Shown piece after piece: positions 61,601 through 64,000 of a stretch of DNA of 64,000 nucleotides. The notes below the pieces were generated by a model. The model was given only the letters and a program-made list of their open reading frames with translations, searched no databases and was not told the DNA's origin. The number at the start of each line of letters is the position of its first letter. Positions within the stretch are counted from its first letter, which is position 1. Both the position numbers and the translations under genes were made by a program. The stretch comes from Cynocephalus volans (lineage: Eukaryota; Chordata; Mammalia; Dermoptera; Cynocephalidae). The stretch lies in the NCBI RefSeq assembly GCF_027409185.1, contig NC_084463.1, positions 67,131,852 to 67,195,851 of the forward strand, given 5' to 3'.

Positions 61601-63931
61601 GATGAGCTCAGAAATGGAAAAATGAAGGCATTTTTGTCATTAGCACGGTTCTCAGATACTCAGTACCAGAGAATTGAAAACTACATGAAATCATCTGAAT
61701 TCGAAAACAAGCAAGCTCTCCTTAGAAGGGCCAAAGAGGAAGTGGGCCTCCTTAGGGAACATAAAATTCAGACCAACAGGTAACTAGGTGTCTACAGTGA
61801 CAACTTTATGTTCACCAGTTAACTGAGTGAATGTTTTTGTGTAGAAAGTATGACTTCAGGGCCTGCCCCGTGACTCACTTGGTAGAGTGCGGTGCTGATA
61901 GCGCCAAGGCTGCAGGTTCGGATCCTACATAGGGATGGCCGGTGTGCTCACTGGCTGAGCGTGGTGTGGATGACACTGATCCAAGGGTTGCGATCCCCTT
62001 ACCGGTCAAAAAAAAAGAAAGTATGACTTCATCTTCTTATCTGACTTAAAGTTTTGTTCACTAAAGCTTGGCTTAATTATATATAGATATTCTTGGCCCT
62101 ACATTGAGTGGTTAATCACGACTTAAATTAGCATGTAAGACATTCACATGTGTTCTTTTATGAAGAATTCATGCTGTGGTTCTAAGCTTATTTGTAGAGT
62201 ATGTAGATGTTAGCTTTTCATTTTGTCTTTTTTGGTTTGTTAGTTGGTGTCAGAGTTGAAAAAGAGGTAGGTGTTGAGATTAAATACAGAAGAGTTAATC
62301 TATTTTGACGTAATTAAATCTCTTTATTTAAACCTGCCTTGGGTCTGTATATTTTAGTGTAAGTAGAGAATTAAGTTAACTAAATAGCTTTAAGTAGTGT
62401 CTACTTTGTCCTCAGTTGTTGAGGAAGGCTGTGAATTACACAATTAAAACAAAAATAAATTTGTTCCCTTTATAATCCTTAGAATTTTGCTTTTTCTCCT
62501 GGGATGGATGTGTGATTTTTTTTTTATTTATGTTGTATGTCACGTGTGATTTTGTAATTCTGTAAAATTTTATGGCTTTTGTGTTTTACTTTAATTATCC
62601 AATTCAAGATACACCGTAAAGGTTCAGCGAGAGCTGGAGCTAGATGAATGTGCACTCCATGCACTGAAAGAGGATCGTAAACGCTTCTTATGTAAAGCAG
62701 TTGAAAATTATATCAACTGCTTATTAAGTGGAGAAGAACATGATATGTGGGTATTCCGACTTTGTTCTCTCTGGCTTGAAAATTCTGGAGTTTCTGAAGT
62801 TAATGGCATGATGAAGGCAAGTCTTATTCGACCCAATATTCTAGCCTGTGCTTTAAAAACTTAGACATAAGCCCCATGATGTCAGAGACTTTATATGTGG
62901 GTACTTCAAAAAGTTCATTGGAAGATTTGTATTATCTTTTAATTCTATTTTTCCATGAAGTTTGAAGTATCCTCATATACCCCTTTGTATTCTTAGCACT
63001 TGGTTTGATGTTCTGTACATAGATAAGCTCTAAATGATACAGGTTTGCGTGATGGTGAGAGAACTTAGGTCAGTCTTTTCCTACATCTTTGCAATTATCA
63101 TAGGAGAATGCCCCGAATGGGGTACCAGATTGGGGGTTTGGAAAGCTATGAAAGATGGTGTGATCACAGGTGAGTTTTTCCACCTGCTTTATGCTTGCCT
63201 GGTATTTTTACAGTGAATTGCTTTCGTAGATGGAAAAAAGATATTTTAAAGAAAATACCAAGACAGCAATATTTCATAAGTTTTTATTTAAAAATCTGAG
63301 ATTTTAGTGATGACACCTATGTTAAAGTTATGTTGATAAGATATATACCGTCAGTCAATTTGAAGGTTAAAGGTAAAATGGTTCTCTTGGATGAAAAGAA
63401 TAAGACTCATAATAGATACAACTCTGCTGTAGTATACACTGAGTCCTGTTATTTTTGGCATTTAGGAAAAAATAATTATTCCATTTTATTGTACACTGAT
63501 TTCTCAGGAGTGAATATCATAGTAGCACTCAGATCCATTTCTCCTTCTTGGATTCACTGGAACATAAGCAGTGCCAGGTATTCCAGTTCTGAATACAATT
63601 TAATTTAGGACAAAATACTTTGACTTACCAATGAATTTATCTAGAATCCCCATTAGAAAGACTTTCACAGATAGGAGAAGTGACAAGGAAGAAAATGTAG
63701 TTAGTGAAGTTTTGTTAACCACTAGATTGTGCTAGTAGAAGATTATTATGTTAGAGAATTTGCTTGACAATATTTGAAATTCATTTTTCTTAATTTTGTA
63801 TTTATTTTTAATGATAGAGAGATGGAGTGAAGATCCCATCGTATAAATATTTGCCTCTTATGTACCAACTGGCGGCTAGAATGGGAACCAAGATGATGGG
63901 AGGCCTAGGGTTTCATGAAGTCCTCAATAAT
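52507..63931 (+). CDS. ATM: ATM kinase, ten internal exons of the FAT domain (partial gene)
   Basis: ATM is the nuclear PI3K-like serine/threonine kinase that senses DNA double-strand breaks. Ten plus-strand exons at 52507-52609, 53157-53305, 54649-54753, 56109-56228, 58815-59049, 59525-59692, 60719-60832, 61562-61779, 62609-62816 and 63818-63931 join in frame. They encode about residues 2033-2543, most of the helical FAT domain N-terminal to the kinase. Lengths (103, 149, 105, 120, 235, 168, 114, 218, 208, 114) equal those of human coding positions c.6096-7629 as I recall them. Typical words are [45 protein letters not shown] and [19 protein letters not shown]. There is no stop or frameshift, and identity to human is roughly 90% or more by eye. 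The kinase and C-terminal exons lie beyond the right edge. The exon that should precede 52507 by about 100 bp is absent, so the block is either a 5'-truncated duplicate or a gene broken or expanded there. Confidence 0.93.
53157..53305 (+). CDS. ATM: ATM exon (c.6199-6347 equivalent)
   Basis: 149 bp, acceptor GTTTAG after a long T tract, donor CAA|GTAAGA. Reads [20 protein letters not shown]... to ...QWDHCSSV plus a split Asn codon. Confidence 0.95.
54140..54415 (+). repeat. L2 LINE 3' end
   Basis: 'gagacctttcttgactaccc', 'cgtaaattctgtgagagtgg' and 'taggtgttcattgaataaat' mark an L2 3' terminus in the ATM intron. Confidence 0.75.
54649..54753 (+). CDS. ATM: ATM exon (c.6348-6452 equivalent)
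   Basis: 105 bp, acceptor CTCACAG, donor CAG|GTATTA. Reads [20 protein letters not shown]... to ...ESLKYA plus a split Arg codon. A minus-strand L1 has inserted 29 bp downstream of the donor. Confidence 0.95.
54783..55275 (-). mobile_element. L1 3' end, minus orientation, with target-site duplication
   Basis: Opens with a T run, then the reversed L1 3'UTR ('ttgtcgatctacattgtggt', the pyrimidine tract, a GT run) and ORF2 end ('gctgagcagtattccattgt', 'ctcatccgatgatggacatt'). The 14-bp repeats 'aaagttattgtatt' (54769-54782) and 'aaagttactgtatt' (55276-55289), one mismatch, bound it. A very similar 3'UTR piece lies at 57100-57240. Confidence 0.9.
55745..55950 (+). repeat. MIR SINE
   Basis: 'tatttatgtgctcattatat', 'taggcttagagaagttcagt' and 'cagaactgggatttagatct' match a plus-strand MIR. 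Confidence 0.8.
56109..56228 (+). CDS. ATM: ATM exon (c.6453-6572 equivalent)
   Basis: 120 bp, acceptor CCACTAG, donor AAG|GTAGGT. Reads [20 protein letters not shown]... to ...ENIGELFS plus a split Arg codon. Confidence 0.95.
56505..56690 (+). repeat. L2-like fragment
   Basis: 'actaaactagaagctcccta', 'ggggaccattcttttatgcc' and 'aacattcagtggacagtgaa' resemble the L2 3' end. Confidence 0.55.
57055..57240 (-). mobile_element. Short L1 3' fragment, minus orientation, with (TTTA)n head
   Basis: A (TTTA/TTTG)n run is followed by 'attttgtcgatatacattgt' and 'caacaatgtcctttctgttt', nearly the same as 54790-54930. This is a strongly 5'-truncated L1 of the same young subfamily. Confidence 0.85.
57800..57905 (+). 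mobile_element. MER1-type hAT MITE fragment
   Basis: 'tttggggtcttcaataattt', 'gtaagagtgtaaaagggttc' and 'aaaagtttgagacctgctgc' match the right end of a mammalian hAT MITE. Confidence 0.55.
58639..58794 (+). repeat. Local 156-bp duplication in ATM, copy A (intronic)
   Basis: Aligns without gaps to 59660-59815 with five differences in 156 bp, all transitions. It carries a copy of the last 33 nt of the downstream exon (encoding [11 protein letters not shown]), the donor and 123 bp of intron. It has no acceptor directly in front, so it is not an exon by itself. Confidence 0.95.
58815..59049 (+). CDS. ATM: ATM exon (c.6573-6807 equivalent)
   Basis: 235 bp, acceptor GGCTTTCAG, donor CAG|GTAATA. 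Reads [20 protein letters not shown]... to ...[10 protein letters not shown]. The 156-bp duplicated segment ends 20 bp before this exon, so its branch-point region lies in or next to duplicated sequence. Confidence 0.95.
59205..59300 (-). repeat. MIR-like fragment, minus orientation
   Basis: 'cagactggagtttaagcctt', 'gggcaaggtacctatcttct' and 'tcaacttcctgttataaaat' fit a reversed MIR core. A (GACA)n run follows at 59343-59361. Confidence 0.6.
59525..59692 (+). CDS. ATM: ATM exon (c.6808-6975 equivalent)
   Basis: 168 bp, acceptor TTATTTCAG, donor GAG|GTTTAT. Reads [20 protein letters not shown]... to ...[10 protein letters not shown]. Its last 33 nt and donor are the source, or the partner, of the duplication at 58639-58794. 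Confidence 0.95.
59660..59815 (+). repeat. Local 156-bp duplication in ATM, copy B (exon end plus intron)
   Basis: The presumed original, because its first 33 nt complete the 168-bp exon. At all five differing sites copy A has C or G where copy B has T or A. Confidence 0.95.
60361..60535 (-). repeat. MIR SINE, minus orientation
   Basis: 'acctcagttttctaatctgc', 'ttcttatgaggattaaatgt' and 'gtgcctggcatttataagta' match a reversed MIR. Confidence 0.8.
60719..60832 (+). CDS. ATM: ATM exon (c.6976-7089 equivalent)
   Basis: 114 bp, acceptor TTATACAG, donor AAG|GTAAGA. Reads [20 protein letters not shown]... to ...VIMQTYLEK. Confidence 0.95.
61562..61779 (+). CDS. ATM: ATM exon (c.7090-7307 equivalent)
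   Basis: 218 bp, acceptor TTGAAG, donor CAG|GTAACT. Reads [20 protein letters not shown]... to ...[10 protein letters not shown] plus a split Arg codon. A dimeric SINE follows 79 bp after the donor. Confidence 0.95.
61859..62016 (+). mobile_element. CYN-like dimeric SINE with exact target-site duplication
   Basis: Unit 1 starts 'gggcctgccccgtgactcac', the junction is 'catagggatggccggtgtgc', and unit 2 ends 'ccttaccggtc' before an A run. The 15-bp word 'gaaagtatgacttca' is exact at 61844-61858 and 62017-62031, which suggests a young insertion. Confidence 0.95.
62609..62816 (+). CDS. ATM: ATM exon (c.7308-7515 equivalent)
   Basis: 208 bp, acceptor AATTCAAG. Reads [20 protein letters not shown]... 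to ...SEVNGMMK. The donor is AAG|GCAAGT, a GC instead of GT donor with otherwise perfect consensus. Confidence 0.95.
62817..62822 (+). promoter_or_regulatory. GC-AG intron donor
   Basis: The intron after 62816 starts GCAAGT and ends ...GATAG before 63818. GC donors are a minor but functional class and usually need the strong AAG|GCAAGT context seen here. I do not recall the base at this place in human ATM. Confidence 0.85.
62897..62976. mobile_element. Palindromic mariner-like MITE, uninterrupted copy
   Basis: About 80 bp with inverted ends: 'gggtacttcaaaaagttcat' on the left and '...catgaagtttgaagtatcct' on the right. Same family as the SINE-split copy at 17415-17664. Confidence 0.8.
63818..63931 (+). 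CDS. ATM: ATM exon (c.7516-7629 equivalent)
   Basis: 114 bp, acceptor ATGATAG, donor AAT|GTAAGT. Reads [20 protein letters not shown]... to ...[11 protein letters not shown]. Last ATM exon in the window. Confidence 0.95.
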
Positions 63932-64000
63932 GTAAGTAAACCTGAAAATCAAAACACAATAATTGTTTTGCTTTTATATTATTATATACTATATAAAGTA

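Overview
This is a mammalian nuclear DNA window, with introns, MIR/L2/L1/MaLR/Tigger/hAT repeats and two CpG-rich islands. Many tRNA-Ile-derived SINEs occur as monomers and as dimers joined head to tail. That structure matches the CYN family described from colugos (Dermoptera), so a colugo such as Galeopterus is my best guess for the host. This is inferred from SINE structure alone.

Layout. (1) 1-20.9 kb looks like part of a minus-strand gene. A CpG island at about 20.1-20.87 kb carries a possible first exon, and one good coding exon lies at 1300-1478; I could not name the gene. The ~19 kb between is intron-like and repeat-filled. (2) 21-43 kb is repeat-rich intergenic or intronic DNA. It holds an L1 with a nested Tigger element, a MaLR solo LTR, a second small CpG island near 38.5 kb, and a 1.2-kb insertion made almost wholly of L1 5'UTR-like sequence. 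(3) 43.17-44.14 kb is a full-length processed retrocopy of ferritin heavy chain (FTH1) with an intact 183-aa frame, a poly(A) remnant and target-site duplications. Its iron-responsive element has a changed loop base. (4) 44.27-46.6 kb is a MaLR element with two LTRs, in minus orientation. (5) 48.64-49.57 kb is an L1-derived composite element with an ~80-bp VNTR. (6) 52.5-64 kb carries ten consecutive plus-strand exons of ATM, encoding roughly residues 2033-2543, most of the FAT domain. All ten have intact reading frames, and all ten lengths equal the human exon lengths as I remember them.

The most interesting point is the ATM block. In human ATM the preceding exon lies only about 100 bp upstream of the first exon seen here, yet I find no earlier ATM exon anywhere in the 52 kb to the left. 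This indicates a breakpoint just upstream of 52.5 kb: a partial segmental duplication, a rearrangement, a very large intron insertion, or an assembly join. Within the block a 156-bp segment is duplicated. It contains the last 33 nt of one exon, its splice donor and 123 bp of intron, and the extra copy ends 20 bp before the acceptor of the preceding exon. No operon, CRISPR array or other prokaryotic feature is present.
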